From: Prolixibacteraceae bacterium
GTDB lineage: Bacteria > Bacteroidota > Bacteroidia > Bacteroidales > Prolixibacteraceae
Reading direction: 5' to 3'
Assembly: GCA_018648265.1 (NCBI GenBank)
Contig: JABGRN010000012.1
Coordinates: 1 to 64,000, forward strand
Length of the DNA stretch: 64,000 nucleotides
The translations under genes were made by a program, and so were the position numbers. Position 1 is the first letter of the stretch, and each line of letters begins with the position of its first letter. The notes beneath the pieces are model-generated. The model did no database searches and was not told the origin of the DNA. It worked only from the letters and a program-made list of their open reading frames with translations. This document shows positions 37,138 to 46,248 of this stretch, in pieces.

Positions 37138-38397
37138 TTACCCTTTTACAATTTCATGTTTTGCTATAAAATCAGGATCGATTTCAACGCCTAATCCTGA
37201 TCCGGTTGGAACATCTACAATTCCACCGTTACTTGTTAAAGCTGAAGTTGTACATTCTAAAGGAATACTTTTATTAAAACCTTTAAATTCGTGAAACGGA
37301 CCGGCATTTGGAATTGCAGAAACAAAATGCATCATGTATAAATACCCAAGTCCCGATCCCGAAATGTGCGGAACACATTGTTTTCCGTACGCTTCTGCCA
37401 TTAACGCCACTTTCATCGAGCGAATCATTCCACCAAAATAAAACATATCGGGCTGAACAATGTCGAGAGCCTGGTTGCCAATCAACCAGCGAAAATTGTG
37501 TAAACTCGGTTCCTGTTCTCCGCCTGCCACCGGAACATTTACCGCATCGGTAACCTGTTTTGTTTCTTCTAACCAATCGAATGGAACCGGTTCTTCGTAA
37601 AAATCAGTTTTATATTCTTCCAGTATTTTACCAACCCGAATAGCTTCTGCGGCTGTGTACGATCCGTTTGAATCAGCATAAATTGTCATTTGATCGCCAA
37701 ATGTTTTTCTTACCAGCGGGATTAACTCTTCTGTTCGTCCGGGAGGATAATCCGCATTGTTGCTCATTCTCCCGCCGATTTTATATTTAACGGCTTTCGC
37801 CTGGGTTTCTTCAACCTGCTCTTTTATCCCAACTATCGATTCTTGTGCCGATTTCCCCCTGAAATTGTTAGCCTGGTAAACGGCAATTTTTGGATTATAA
37901 ATTTCACCAATTAATTCACCGAACGACTTACCGGCAATTCTTCCTAACAAATCAAGAATAGCAAATTCGATAGTTGCCAAAGGTACCCACATTGCTAAAT
38001 TTTGTAATTTGTAATTACTTTTGTAAACATAAACTTCATCTAACAATTTTTCCAAATCGCGCGCGTCTTTACCAGGGAAAAAGGGCTGTAAACGAACAGT
38101 GAAAATTGGCCAAACCGATTCCAACTGAGCATTGTTCCCGACTGAAATCCCCACTGCACCGTCGGTAGAACGAACCCTGCACAAAAAATTATTTTTAAAT
38201 CGTAATAACTCTAATGTTTCTATAATTATTGGGTTGGGAAATAGTTCTCTTTTCAAAATAGGTTGCGCTAATACTTCATCCAATTTTGAATAATCTATTA
38301 TTTGTTCCGGGGAAGTTGATTTACACGAATTCAAAGTGATTGCCCCGGCAGTTGCCACAGAAGCAGATTTTAAAAAATTACGTCGGTTTAAGTTCAT
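37138..38397 (-). CDS. enolase-superfamily (mandelate racemase-like) enzyme, exported
   Basis: 419 residues. N-terminal twin-arginine signal 'NRRNFLKSASVATAGAITLNSC' ends in a possible lipobox cysteine (residue 25), so export by Tat as a lipoprotein is likely. Catalytic set of the mandelate racemase subgroup: Lys in 'AVKYKIGG', metal ligands in 'IYADSNGSY', 'FYEEPVPFDW' and 'AGGEQEPS', 'DIVQPDMFYFGG' and the general-base His in 'CVPHISGSGLG'. These enzymes abstract a proton next to a carboxylate of sugar acids; the substrate is unknown. No sugar transporter in the neighbourhood. Confidence 0.9.
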   Translation of the reverse strand: MNLNRRNFLKSASVATAGAITLNSCKSTSPEQIIDYSKLDEVLAQPILKRELFPNPIIIETLELLRFKNNFLCRVRSTDGAVGISVGNNAQLESVWPIFTVRLQPFFPGKDARDLEKLLDEVYVYKSNYKLQNLAMWVPLATIEFAILDLLGRIAGKSFGELIGEIYNPKIAVYQANNFRGKSAQESIVGIKEQVEETQAKAVKYKIGGRMSNNADYPPGRTEELIPLVRKTFGDQMTIYADSNGSYTAAEAIRVGKILEEYKTDFYEEPVPFDWLEETKQVTDAVNVPVAGGEQEPSLHNFRWLIGNQALDIVQPDMFYFGGMIRSMKVALMAEAYGKQCVPHISGSGLGYLYMMHFVSAIPNAGPFHEFKGFNKSIPLECTTSALTSNGGIVDVPTGSGLGVEIDPDFIAKHEIVKG

Positions 38398-38738
38398 TTT
38401 GTTAGTTTTATATTTTTATAAAGATGCAAGAATCAAATCAAATAACAAAATCAATTAAAACGAAAGCTAAAGAGCTTGGACAATAAAATGATGTAATGTT
38501 CCCGCTGATTTTTTCTCACAAGGAAAAGACCATTTCTACTGTTTTTCCTCTCGGAATATTGCTTTGACATTTTGGTTTCAAATTGGTATTATGTTCTATT
38601 TTAAACATAATTCCCAGAGACTTTATGCTTTAGTCTAAACCTACACCCGCCTTTCAAAACTGATAATTAAAAATTTGGGTTCATTGTTTTACAAGAAGCC
38701 ATGAACTATTGGCACAGGGTATTTTATAGAAATTTGTT

Positions 38739-38820
38739 GGGGCTCTTAAGTTAACGGCTGTGGTCAACTGACGGATGACAGGATAGAAGTCACTGGTTCG
38801 AATCCAGTATTGTCCCACTA
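38739..38820 (+). pseudogene. tRNA-like relic (T-arm and 3' acceptor half)
   Basis: A T-arm with canonical loop, ACTGG-TTCGAAT-CCAGT (38792-38808), is followed by ATTGTCC-C and ACTA. A matching 5' strand GGACAAT is missing; GGGGC at 38739 pairs only partly, and no proper D- or anticodon arm can be drawn. It is most likely a decayed tRNA or the copied 3' end of a tRNA left by an integrated element. It sits in the 457-bp spacer between the enolase-superfamily and dipeptidase genes, in which nothing else is seen. Confidence 0.4.
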
Positions 38821-38854
38821 AAAAAATCAATATCTGAAGAAGTATTTTTGAATA

Positions 38855-40075
38855 TTAATTTATTTTCGCAAGGCTTTCATTTTCTCTAAATACCCTAAAG
38901 AAGTTTCCTCCCCAGACCTTTAGAATTTCTTCTTCTGTGTAATCGCGTTTTAACATTTCCATGGTAATGTTTGGGAAATGGCTTACATCCGCACAATCGG
39001 CCAATCCGCCCCCACCGTCAAAGTCACTGCCAATTCCTACGTAATCAATTCCAACGAGGTTTTTTACATAATCAATATGATCTACATAATCGGCAACAGT
39101 TGGTAATTCGCGGGGGTATTTCTCCCTTATTTCGCGCCATCTGCTACGAACTTTATTTTTTCCATCATCATTCATCGAATTAAAAGTAGTATTAAAAATT
39201 TCTCTCAATTCTTTTTCCTTTTGATAACGAACGGTTGTTGTGTCTGGGTCTTTAATATAAACGTCGAGCAGGCAGATTTGAATGACGCCTTTGTTTTTAG
39301 CAAGTGCCTTGATCATTTCATCGTTCATATTTCGGTTGTGGTGGGCAATTGAACGAACACTTGAATGGGATGCAATTATTGGTGCTTTGCTGTATTTTAT
39401 TACATCAAAAAACGATTTGTCAGAAATGTGGGAGACATCGATTATCATTCCCAGTTTATTCATTTCCCTTACCACTTTTTTCCCAAATCTACTAAGCCCG
39501 TTGTGTTCCTGCCCAACGCGATCTGTTGAGGAGTCGCAAATGTCATTGTTCGACGAATGGCACAGCGTAATATAACGAACCCCGCGATTGTAAAATTCAG
39601 TTACCCTTTTTATATCAGATCCGAGAGGAAACCCATTTTCCATTCCAATATATATGGCCCGTTTCCCTGCGGCTTCAATTCGTGTAGCATCTTCCGAAGT
39701 GGTTGCAACCTCAGCCATTTCGCTGTACTTTTTGCAGGCATCAAAAGTGGCATCTATCATTTTATTTGCTGTTTGGTAGGCCGCTTCGGTATTTTCCGGG
39801 GTTCGCTCACGCTGGCTTGTAAAAGCGGCAAAAAAGATAGCATCTAGTCCGCCTTCTTTCATCCCTGGAAAATCAACCCTGTTTTGCGGAGGGGCATTTC
39901 GTTTACCGATATCGAAATTCTCCCTTAATAATAACATCGGTGTGTCGCAGTGGGTGTCAACGGTAAGTGCTTTATTGTGAATTTCATTTACTCTTTTTTC
40001 CGGTTCTTCACCTTCTACGGTATTAATAATTAACAATCCCACAACCACCAAAAACAACGAAATTAATCTAAACAT
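38855..40075 (-). CDS. M19 membrane dipeptidase, exported
   Basis: 406-residue zinc dipeptidase of the renal-dipeptidase family, hydrolysing dipeptides (often with a D- or dehydro C-terminal residue). Signal peptide at 1-22. Zinc ligands: 'VDTHCDTPML' (HxD), 'IGMENGFPLGSD' (bridging Glu), 'DVSHISDKSF' and 'SHSSVRSIAHHNRNM' (His), plus 'GIGSDFDGGGGLADCAD' at the active site. Probably periplasmic; role in peptide nutrition or peptidoglycan turnover is inference. Single gene. Confidence 0.93.
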   Translation of the reverse strand: MFRLISLFLVVVGLLIINTVEGEEPEKRVNEIHNKALTVDTHCDTPMLLLRENFDIGKRNAPPQNRVDFPGMKEGGLDAIFFAAFTSQRERTPENTEAAYQTANKMIDATFDACKKYSEMAEVATTSEDATRIEAAGKRAIYIGMENGFPLGSDIKRVTEFYNRGVRYITLCHSSNNDICDSSTDRVGQEHNGLSRFGKKVVREMNKLGMIIDVSHISDKSFFDVIKYSKAPIIASHSSVRSIAHHNRNMNDEMIKALAKNKGVIQICLLDVYIKDPDTTTVRYQKEKELREIFNTTFNSMNDDGKNKVRSRWREIREKYPRELPTVADYVDHIDYVKNLVGIDYVGIGSDFDGGGGLADCADVSHFPNITMEMLKRDYTEEEILKVWGGNFFRVFRENESLAKIN

Positions 40076-40228
40076 CTTTCAAATTTTTAAAATTTAATTG
40101 AAAACACAAGTATAGTAAAACCGATTGGTAAATTTAAACGGTGTTTAATATTAAGCATAAAAATTTTTGCAGAAAAGTGGTTTTGGACGGGGTCAGAGAA
40201 TGAAATTTTTAATAGAAATATGATTTAC

Positions 40229-40265
40229 AAAAAGCGTTTCATGGCATTTTAAGGCCATGAAACGC
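40229..40265 (-). terminator. Rho-independent terminator after aldo/keto reductase
   Basis: A perfect 12-bp stem GCGTTTCATGGC/GCCATGAAACGC (40234-40245 with 40254-40265, 8-nt loop) is followed on the minus strand by TTTTT (40229-40233). It lies 32 bp past the reductase stop. Confidence 0.85.
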
Positions 40266-40296
40266 GAATAAATTTTAATCAGTTTATTACTTTATT

Positions 40297-41361
40297 TTAA
40301 GCACCAACATCCCAACGGCGGAAATACAATCCCTGGCGAACAATGGGCAATGTTTTAAATTCAATTTCTTCCATTTGCTCCTGGCTCAATGGAGAAAATC
40401 CAGAGGCAATTTTTACATTTTCTTCGATTTGTGCCACACTATCAACCCCAATTATTGAAGTACTTACTGGTAAACTCATATTGTAAGTTAATGCTTCTTT
40501 TATTGAAACTGTTCCCGATAATGGGGTGCGGTTTCGGTCATCAGTTTGTTCTTCCAGTGGGGGTGGGGTCCAGCAGGAAAGCATGCGGCCACGGGTGGCG
40601 ATTTTCATTCCAATAATTGCAATCCCTTGTCTCTGCGCCTCTGGTAAAAGGTAGTTTTTAAAACTCAGGTAATGCACATCGGCTGCATTAACTGCTAATA
40701 AAATTGAATCGAAAGGATACCGTTTTATAGCCTCTAAAAGCACGAGTGGTTCAAAATGCCCGGTAATACCTATTTTGCGAACTATTCCTTCTGATTTTGC
40801 TTTTTCCATGGCTTTCATTGCGCCTTCGTTGGAAAAAATTTGATCAACCTGATCCTGAGTTTTAATATTGTGTATTTGCCAGGTGTCGAGATGATCTGTT
40901 TGCAAATTTGTCAGGCTCTCTTCGAGTAGTCTCATTGAACCGTCGTAAGTTCGATCGTGGGTTTTTGTTGATAACCAGACTTCGTTACGTCGTGTTTTCA
41001 TTACCCTCCCAATATTTAACTGGCTGACACCCCTTCCGTATGATGCAGCAGTATCGATATAATTTATGCCAAGATCGATAGCGCGGTTAATTATTTTTTC
41101 CGACTCGTCTTCCCTGCCTTTAATTTCTATTGTTGCCTGGCCGCCCAAACTCAAAACACCTACTTTATAACCTGTTTTACCAAACGAGTTGGTAGGCATA
41201 GCACTATATGTAATCGGGTTAAACGGGTTTTCGTCATTCTTTTTAGCCGGAATTTGTGCAAAGGTTTTTTCCGAAGCCAGCGATTTTCCAACAGAAACAG
41301 TAGCTGCAGCAGCCAAACCAGTTCCAATAAATTTTCTACGGTTTATGTTCTTCTTTTCCAT
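40297..41361 (-). CDS. aldo/keto reductase with Tat signal
   Basis: 354 residues. Twin-arginine leader 'NRRKFIGTGLAAAATVSVGKSLA' (residues 7-29) followed by an aldo/keto reductase barrel. Catalytic tetrad: Asp and Tyr in 'NYIDTAASYGRG', Lys in 'VWLSTKTHDRT', His in 'DTWQIHNIKT'. Tat-exported reductases of this sort occur widely in Bacteroidota; cofactor would have to be bound before export. Substrate unknown. Ends at a strong terminator. Confidence 0.9.
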   Translation of the reverse strand: MEKKNINRRKFIGTGLAAAATVSVGKSLASEKTFAQIPAKKNDENPFNPITYSAMPTNSFGKTGYKVGVLSLGGQATIEIKGREDESEKIINRAIDLGINYIDTAASYGRGVSQLNIGRVMKTRRNEVWLSTKTHDRTYDGSMRLLEESLTNLQTDHLDTWQIHNIKTQDQVDQIFSNEGAMKAMEKAKSEGIVRKIGITGHFEPLVLLEAIKRYPFDSILLAVNAADVHYLSFKNYLLPEAQRQGIAIIGMKIATRGRMLSCWTPPPLEEQTDDRNRTPLSGTVSIKEALTYNMSLPVSTSIIGVDSVAQIEENVKIASGFSPLSQEQMEEIEFKTLPIVRQGLYFRRWDVGA

Positions 41362-41694
41362 GTTTAATTTATTTTAGGTTTAAAATTCATTACAAGATAT
41401 TTTAAATTATTGGAAACTAAAAATTATGATATTTCTGAAATGGCTATTGTCTCACGTAAATACCACAATTCATAAAACCGTATTTTTAGTGTAAATTTAT
41501 TATTCGTTGAAAATCAATGGAATAAAAGAACAGGTTTGTTGAACATTATTTTTAGAATGATTTGCCAGGATAATGGTTTTTGCATATTTTTGCATTCCAA
41601 AAAGGAAACGGCCTGTTTCGTTTGCTGATATAAGGTTCAAAATTTGATTCTCAATATCAAATGGCAGTTTTCTGATTGAGTACTTTCTAATATT

Positions 41695-41766
41695 GGTCCC
41701 ATAGTTCAACGGATAGAATAGTAGTTTCCTAAACTATAGATCCAAGTTCGATTCTTGGTGGGATCA
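41695..41766 (+). tRNA. tRNA-Arg (anticodon CCT)
   Basis: 72-nt cloverleaf: acceptor GGTCCCA pairs with TGGGATC (one G-U), discriminator A; D-arm GTTC...GAAT; anticodon loop TTCCTAA with anticodon CCT (41727-41729, reading AGG codons) closed by GTAGT/ACTAT; T-arm CCAAG-TTCGATT-CTTGG. The 3' CCA is not encoded. Its 3' end (from 41751) is the left attachment site of the integrated element, which preserves the gene. Confidence 0.93.
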
Positions 41767-41770
41767 CAAA
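41751..41770 (+). other. attL of integrative element
   Basis: ATTCTTGGTGGGATCACAAA, identical to 56029-56048. The first 16 bases are the 3' end of tRNA-Arg, the usual target of tyrosine recombinases. Distance between the two copies is 14,278 bp. Confidence 0.92.
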
Positions 41771-41771
41771 C

Positions 41772-41804
41772 AAACGCTGGCTTTCAATAAGTTAGCGTTT
41801 TTTT
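41772..41804 (+). terminator. element-borne terminator for tRNA-Arg
   Basis: Stem AAACGCTGGCTT / AAGTTAGCGTTT (41772-41783 with 41789-41800, two G-U pairs, 5-nt loop) followed by TTTT. It lies inside the element directly after attL and so ends the tRNA transcript in the integrated state. Confidence 0.75.
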
Positions 41805-41848
41805 GTGGTTGTTTGTGTATCCTTTTTTGAAAAGTATTGCAAAACACC

Positions 41849-41909
41849 CTGGCATATAAGGCACCTTTTTAAAATGGTAATTACCTTTTCCAGACAGGGC
41901 GAGGCGGGG
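41849..41909 (+). repeat. 61-bp inverted repeat, left copy
   Basis: Reverse complement of 51973-52033 with three mismatches (58/61). Contains the palindrome GGTAATTACC. It is placed 78 bp inside attL, beyond the end of the leftward operon. Confidence 0.92.
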
Positions 41910-42020
41910 TGTATAGTGCCTTAAACAGGACAAAACTCACACTTTGACAAATTAACTAACTGATTATCAGCAATGTAAAATTTTAAACCCCGGACAACGA
42001 CTAAATTGAGAAAATGAGAC

Positions 42021-42053
42021 AAAAAAAACAGGTGCAAATAAATTACACCTGTT
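42021..42053 (-). terminator. terminator of the element's leftward operon
   Basis: Perfect 8-bp stem AACAGGTG/CACCTGTT (42027-42034 with 42046-42053, 11-nt loop) followed on the minus strand by a T-run (42021-42028). It lies 32 bp after the last gene. Confidence 0.75.
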
Positions 42054-42084
42054 AGCAAAAATGGTCTGAAAAAAAACAAAAAAA

Positions 42085-42750
42085 CTAATTAAATATGGCT
42101 TTCCATTTTAATAGTTTGAATAAATTTAATTTTGGGATAAAACCTTTACTGTCTCGTGTGGCTTGAATCCCAATCATTAGAGGATCTAATCCCAAAGTTC
42201 CGATAGCTGCCTTAATAAGTCCAGACCTGGCAAAATAATTAAGACCTTCGATAATTTGATTAAGGTATTTTAAGGCTTCGTTTTGTTTCAGTGAATTAGT
42301 GTAAACGGTAAAATGTTCTTGTATTGCTTTATTAAAATTATCATTTAAGCCGAATAAGCCCTCTTTGTCACGTAGATTGGCTAAATCATAATTAAATAAT
42401 TTCATAGCCTCTGATTTCGCATTTTTAAAAAGAAAAAGATTGTTTTTTACATCTTTGGCATGAACATTATTAATCAAATCCAAGTCAATTAATTTTTCAA
42501 TACTCATGCCTTCTGGAGCATTCCCCGAAATCTTATATAATCGAATCATAGTTTCTTTGGGGTTTAAAGATGTTAATTCAAAAAAATCCTTTGTTGAACA
42601 ATCTTCTCTATCCAGAAAATTTATAATCTGAATTAATGTTTCATTTGAAACTTCTACTAAATTTTCCCACGTGCTTAATGCTTCTTTTTGAGCTTTTAAG
42701 TTAATCCCAACAATTGTTGGTTTGAAATCTAAATCCTGTTTTGTTTTCAT
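42085..42750 (-). CDS. hypothetical protein downstream of tape measure
   Basis: 221 residues; not recognised. Mostly helical by composition, e.g. 'STWENLVEVSNETLIQIINFL' and 'NEALKYLNQIIEGLNYFARSG'. A mildly hydrophobic C-terminal part ('GLIKAAIGTLGLDPLMIG') ends in basic 'LNLFKLLKWKAIFN'. Last gene of the operon, 26 bp after the tape-measure gene, so it may act with it, as tail-assembly proteins often flank tape measures (inference). Confidence 0.7.
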   Translation of the reverse strand: MKTKQDLDFKPTIVGINLKAQKEALSTWENLVEVSNETLIQIINFLDREDCSTKDFFELTSLNPKETMIRLYKISGNAPEGMSIEKLIDLDLINNVHAKDVKNNLFLFKNAKSEAMKLFNYDLANLRDKEGLFGLNDNFNKAIQEHFTVYTNSLKQNEALKYLNQIIEGLNYFARSGLIKAAIGTLGLDPLMIGIQATRDSKGFIPKLNLFKLLKWKAIFN

Positions 42751-42776
42751 TATTATTTATTTTATGATTAATACAA

Positions 42777-45344
42777 TTATAGCCTACTTGTTTTTTCTAT
42801 TTCTTCAAGTGTTTCGAAGTCTTTTTTTATTAGCTCTGAATATATTTTTGGTTTCCATTTCATTAATTCGTTTGTTGCTTTTGTGTTTTCATCTAAAGAA
42901 TTTCCGATCCGGGCAACTAATTCAGATAATATTTCATTTTGCCCGTTATTATTTTTTGATTCAATTGGAATATTAGAATTAACATCATAAATTATTTGTA
43001 CATTTTTTTTGCTAAAAAGGTCAAGGTTTACAACTGGATTTTTACCCTGCCTTATTCTATCTAAATTTGAAATAACTGGTGCTGTTTGCGGTGACTTTGT
43101 CATCCAGTTTGGGGCGATCCATTCTGTTCCCTTTTCTCCGGCCAAATACATTTTTTCACCTTGAGTAAAACCACCAGCCGCATAACCTTTTACTTTGCCG
43201 GTTGCACTTTTAATTGTTCCTACAAGTGCAGCCACCTGGCCAACAAAACCCATAATCAGGGGAATGTTCGCCGGAAAAGGAACAGAGGCCGCTGTTTTAC
43301 CAGTTCCTTTAGCAATGTTGATAATTGTTTCGGCAATTGCATAGGCCTGTTTTGCCATTAAAGCCGCTTTCCCTATTTTGCTTTCCTGGCCAAATACGCT
43401 AATAATTGTGTCGAGTGTCGATAAATAAGCGGCTTTCCTGTCTTCTTGTAATTGTTCATCCATTGCAGCGCGTTCATCGGCTGCCTTTTGTTCGTTATCT
43501 AAAATACGCTGCCTTAGTTTACTTTCTTCTAAAACGGTTTTAGAAAAAGTTTCTTCGGCTGCTATCCGTGGATCTATCCTTTCTGTAAGCTCAGGAACTT
43601 CTACCCTATTGGTTTTAATTGCACCAGTTCCCGCCTGGTTAGTACTATCGGATTCTGGTTTTGCAGGAGTTGTTATCACTGTTTCAACCTCAACCAATTG
43701 TTTAACAGGTTTTAATTTCCCGTTAATGGTATTTTCGTAGGCATCTTTCCAGTTAGTTGCAACTTTTTTTGCGTTCTCAATTACGGTGTTTTTCATGTTT
43801 TCGCCGTAGTCCTGAAAAGCTGCTTTTATTCCTGACAAATCGAATGTTAAAACGGCCTTTATTAGTTTGCCACCTAATTTGAGCTGTTCCCAAAGCCCCT
43901 TAAAGGCAGTCTTAACTAAAGTTAGGCTGGTTTGCCACATTGCAAACATATATTGAAAACCTAAACGGATTGGTAAACTACCGTTATACAATTCAATAAA
44001 CCAGTCGCGAACCCCGGCAATCCCTTTGGCAATTTTCGAAATACCGTTTGCCGCTAAGTCGATTGCAAAGGCTTTTATTGCGTCAAAACTCCCGGTTCCA
44101 GTCCCCATCAACTCACTCCAGGCTTGTTTTAATTTGATATTTGCCTCTAAAAGTTTTTCCTGGGCTTTGGCATTGTCACCAGCACCCTTTTTTAGTTTTT
44201 CAAGGCTTAATTCAGCGGTTCCGAGCATTGTAATGTATTCCAGCCCGGCATCTTCACCGGCACCTTTAAAAATATCCGCCAGTGCAGTTCCGACCTCTGA
44301 ACTTTGGGGCGGTAATTCTGCCATTCGGTTACTTACCATCCGGATCGCATCGAAAACGCTGATTGTGCCATTGCGTAATTGTTCCTGGATATTTGCAGAA
44401 CTTAAACCAATATTATCAATTGCCGCTTTTGTTGCTGGTGTCATTTCGCGTAAACTAAGGGTCGCTTCTTTAATTGCATCTACTCCTTTGTCGCTGTAAA
44501 TACCGGTTTTAACTTGTTGGCTAATTAAAGCAATCGATTCATCGGCTGATAAGCCAGCGGCCTTAAATTGTGGACCATATTCTTTGAGAATGTCCATAAA
44601 TTCGCCACTGGAATCGGCACCTGTTAAAAATCCATCATTAATTTTAGCCAGGGCATCTTCAGCACTAATACCCATTGTTTTGGCAAAGTTGTTTGTGGCC
44701 ACCAGAACCCCGCTAAAATCTTTCTTAAAAGTTTGTGCTGTTCCCTGTATTTTTGCTGTCAGGTCGGCCAAAGATTTGCCGCTTAACCCGGTCAACCTTT
44801 CGGCTTCGCGCCTGGCTTTTGCAGTTTCGTTATAAACATTAAAAAGGGCTTTTGCGCCTTTCACTGCACCGCCAATAATTGCAGCCCAACCAAAAGCAGG
44901 AAGTAGCCCTTTTGCAGAATTGGTTAACCTCTTAATTAAACCGCCTTGAGTTGAAATTTTTCCATTTATTTTTCCAAATTCACCTTTTACAGCATCTATC
45001 TTTTTTTGCAGGGCAATATATTCTTTTGTGCCACGGTTTAAACCCGATTGCTCTTTTATTAATGTGCGGATTGTTTTTCGTAAGTCTTTTATACTGGCAG
45101 TGCTTAGGTTATTTAGTACTTTATTGGTATCGAATGCAGTACTTTTTAATTTGGCGGTCTCTTTATTTACCTTTTTGAGTTCGCGCTCGGCCTCTTTCAT
45201 TCCCTTCATGTCGCCACCGACCATGGCTTCGTGCATTTTTTTGCGCCATTTGTCGGCTTCTTTTTGGAGATTTTTTAAGGCACTTTTTGCCTGTTCATCG
45301 TTTAGGTAAACAGGTATTCTTGCTTCTTCGTTAATATTGGCCAT
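42777..45344 (-). CDS. phage tail tape-measure-like protein
   Basis: 855 residues. N-terminal coiled coil (about 17-70, 'KNLQKEADKWRKKM', 'EAERELKKVNKETAKLKS'), a TP901-type tape-measure core (about 140-400: 'GFLTGADSSGEFMDILKEYGPQFKAAG', 'GVDAIKEATLSLREMTPATKAAI', 'GTALADIFKGAGEDAG'), hydrophobic stretches (145-165, 470-500, about 710-735) and the common tape-measure tail signature 'GYAAGGFTQGEKMYLAGEKG'. Tape measures fix the length of long phage tails and are ejected with DNA. No tail tube, chaperone or baseplate gene lies nearby, which is unusual. Codon use and AT content like its neighbours. Confidence 0.87.
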   Translation of the reverse strand: MANINEEARIPVYLNDEQAKSALKNLQKEADKWRKKMHEAMVGGDMKGMKEAERELKKVNKETAKLKSTAFDTNKVLNNLSTASIKDLRKTIRTLIKEQSGLNRGTKEYIALQKKIDAVKGEFGKINGKISTQGGLIKRLTNSAKGLLPAFGWAAIIGGAVKGAKALFNVYNETAKARREAERLTGLSGKSLADLTAKIQGTAQTFKKDFSGVLVATNNFAKTMGISAEDALAKINDGFLTGADSSGEFMDILKEYGPQFKAAGLSADESIALISQQVKTGIYSDKGVDAIKEATLSLREMTPATKAAIDNIGLSSANIQEQLRNGTISVFDAIRMVSNRMAELPPQSSEVGTALADIFKGAGEDAGLEYITMLGTAELSLEKLKKGAGDNAKAQEKLLEANIKLKQAWSELMGTGTGSFDAIKAFAIDLAANGISKIAKGIAGVRDWFIELYNGSLPIRLGFQYMFAMWQTSLTLVKTAFKGLWEQLKLGGKLIKAVLTFDLSGIKAAFQDYGENMKNTVIENAKKVATNWKDAYENTINGKLKPVKQLVEVETVITTPAKPESDSTNQAGTGAIKTNRVEVPELTERIDPRIAAEETFSKTVLEESKLRQRILDNEQKAADERAAMDEQLQEDRKAAYLSTLDTIISVFGQESKIGKAALMAKQAYAIAETIINIAKGTGKTAASVPFPANIPLIMGFVGQVAALVGTIKSATGKVKGYAAGGFTQGEKMYLAGEKGTEWIAPNWMTKSPQTAPVISNLDRIRQGKNPVVNLDLFSKKNVQIIYDVNSNIPIESKNNNGQNEILSELVARIGNSLDENTKATNELMKWKPKIYSELIKKDFETLEEIEKTSRL

Positions 45345-45350
45345 TGGTTT

Positions 45351-45596
45351 TTATTTTAAAATGTTATGTTTTTTCGCTTCTTCAATTGCATCTGAATACC
45401 ATTTTTTCAGATTTTCGATTGCGGCTTCGTTCTCTATTTTTATTTTTGGGAAATTGTCAAGTATATAATCAGTTTTTTGAACATCTTTCATGTTATACTC
45501 AAACAGTAATTCCATTAACTCAATATTTGAATACAAACCATTTATACTTATTGGAATCAATTCAATTTTCTTTTTTATAAATTCTTCGTGTGTCAT
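45351..45596 (-). CDS. small hypothetical protein
   Basis: 81 residues, not recognised: 'MTHEEFIKKKIELIPISINGLYSN', then acidic-helical 'NEAAIENLKKWYSDAIEEAKKH'. Six bp upstream of the tape-measure gene, the place where tail-assembly chaperones are encoded in tailed phages. No frameshift-slippery sequence is apparent. A chaperone role is a guess from position. Confidence 0.65.
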   Translation of the reverse strand: MTHEEFIKKKIELIPISINGLYSNIELMELLFEYNMKDVQKTDYILDNFPKIKIENEAAIENLKKWYSDAIEEAKKHNILK

Positions 45597-45598
45597 TT

Positions 45599-45757
45599 TT
45601 AATTTTGTTTGCCAATTATAAATTGTTGCGTTTGTTTTCTGAAAAAATCACTTTTATTAGTGTCTAATTTTCTGATTAATGTTTCCAATTCTTCTTTTTC
45701 ATTATAGGATAAACGGAATGAAACAACTGATTCAAAATTTATTCTCTTTTGTGCCAT
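45599..45757 (-). CDS. small ribbon-helix-helix-like protein
   Basis: 52 residues from 45757 (MAQKRINFESVV...); an upstream ATG at 45781 would add eight residues. The pattern 'VSFRLSYNEKEELETLIRKLDTNKSDFFRK' (beta strand, helix, helix) is that of Arc/MetJ-type DNA-binding proteins. Two bp before the next gene. A 12-bp sequence shared with the region before another RHH gene lies 39 bp upstream. Confidence 0.65.
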   Translation of the reverse strand: MAQKRINFESVVSFRLSYNEKEELETLIRKLDTNKSDFFRKQTQQFIIGKQN

Positions 45758-45795
45758 AATTTTTTTGTTTACAATGTACAATGCGATTTGCGTTT

Positions 45796-45807
45796 ACGAA
45801 AGGACAA
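45796..45807 (-). promoter_or_regulatory. 12-bp motif TTGTCCTTTCGT, copy 1
   Basis: Minus-strand TTGTCCTTTCGT 39 bp before the start of the 52-residue RHH gene. The same 12 bases are found at 50399-50410, 49 bp before another RHH gene. Could be an operator or an upstream promoter element of the element's own genes. Confidence 0.4.
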
Positions 45808-45860
45808 CTTCGGCAATAAGCTGCATTTCAACTATATAGAAAAATACGACATGACAAATA

Positions 45861-46223
45861 TCATTTTTTGAAGTGTTTAAACAGAAAATGGAAAACTGAT
45901 TTTATTGAATTTTTTAATTTTTCCAAAAAATTTGAAGGCCGTTTTTTATTATCTTCAATTAGAAATAAACCGCTTTCATAAGCCATTTGTACAAAAAATT
46001 CATTCTGCTTTTCAAGTTTCAGGTGAGCATCAAGAAAAATATCGATATAATCAAAATCTATATCTGAGCTCGTTTTAAAATAGAGTTCAAACCAATCCAT
46101 TTTTGATTTATTACCTTGAATAATTTTACTGAGTAAATAAATCTTTTTCTGGTGTAACTCAATTTTATTATCGAAGGAACAGTCTTTATTTTCTGATTTA
46201 ATGCTCACCTGGCTAAATTTCAT
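45861..46223 (-). CDS. hypothetical protein
   Basis: 120 residues from 46223 (MKFSQVSIKSEN...). The open frame extends to 46340 but would overlap the gene before it by 92 bp. Charged, helical; 'KMDWFELYFKTSSDIDFDYIDIFLDAHLKLEK' and a basic aromatic C-terminus 'SIKSVFHFLFKHFKK' that could be membrane-associated. No family recognised. Confidence 0.6.
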   Translation of the reverse strand: MKFSQVSIKSENKDCSFDNKIELHQKKIYLLSKIIQGNKSKMDWFELYFKTSSDIDFDYIDIFLDAHLKLEKQNEFFVQMAYESGLFLIEDNKKRPSNFLEKLKNSIKSVFHFLFKHFKK

Positions 46224-46248
46224 TTTAAAATAATTGTATGGAAAAATC

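Noticed and set aside
38739-38817. Functional tRNA
   Set aside because: Acceptor stem pairs only partly and no D- or anticodon arm can be drawn.
41841-42010. CRISPR-like or second att site near attL
   Set aside because: Repeated sequence there is a single inverted copy of 51973-52033, not a spaced array, and does not match the tRNA.
44026-44499. 157-residue open frame antisense to the tape-measure gene
   Set aside because: Shadow of an Ala/Ile/Lys-rich coding sequence; the opposite frame has clear tape-measure signatures.
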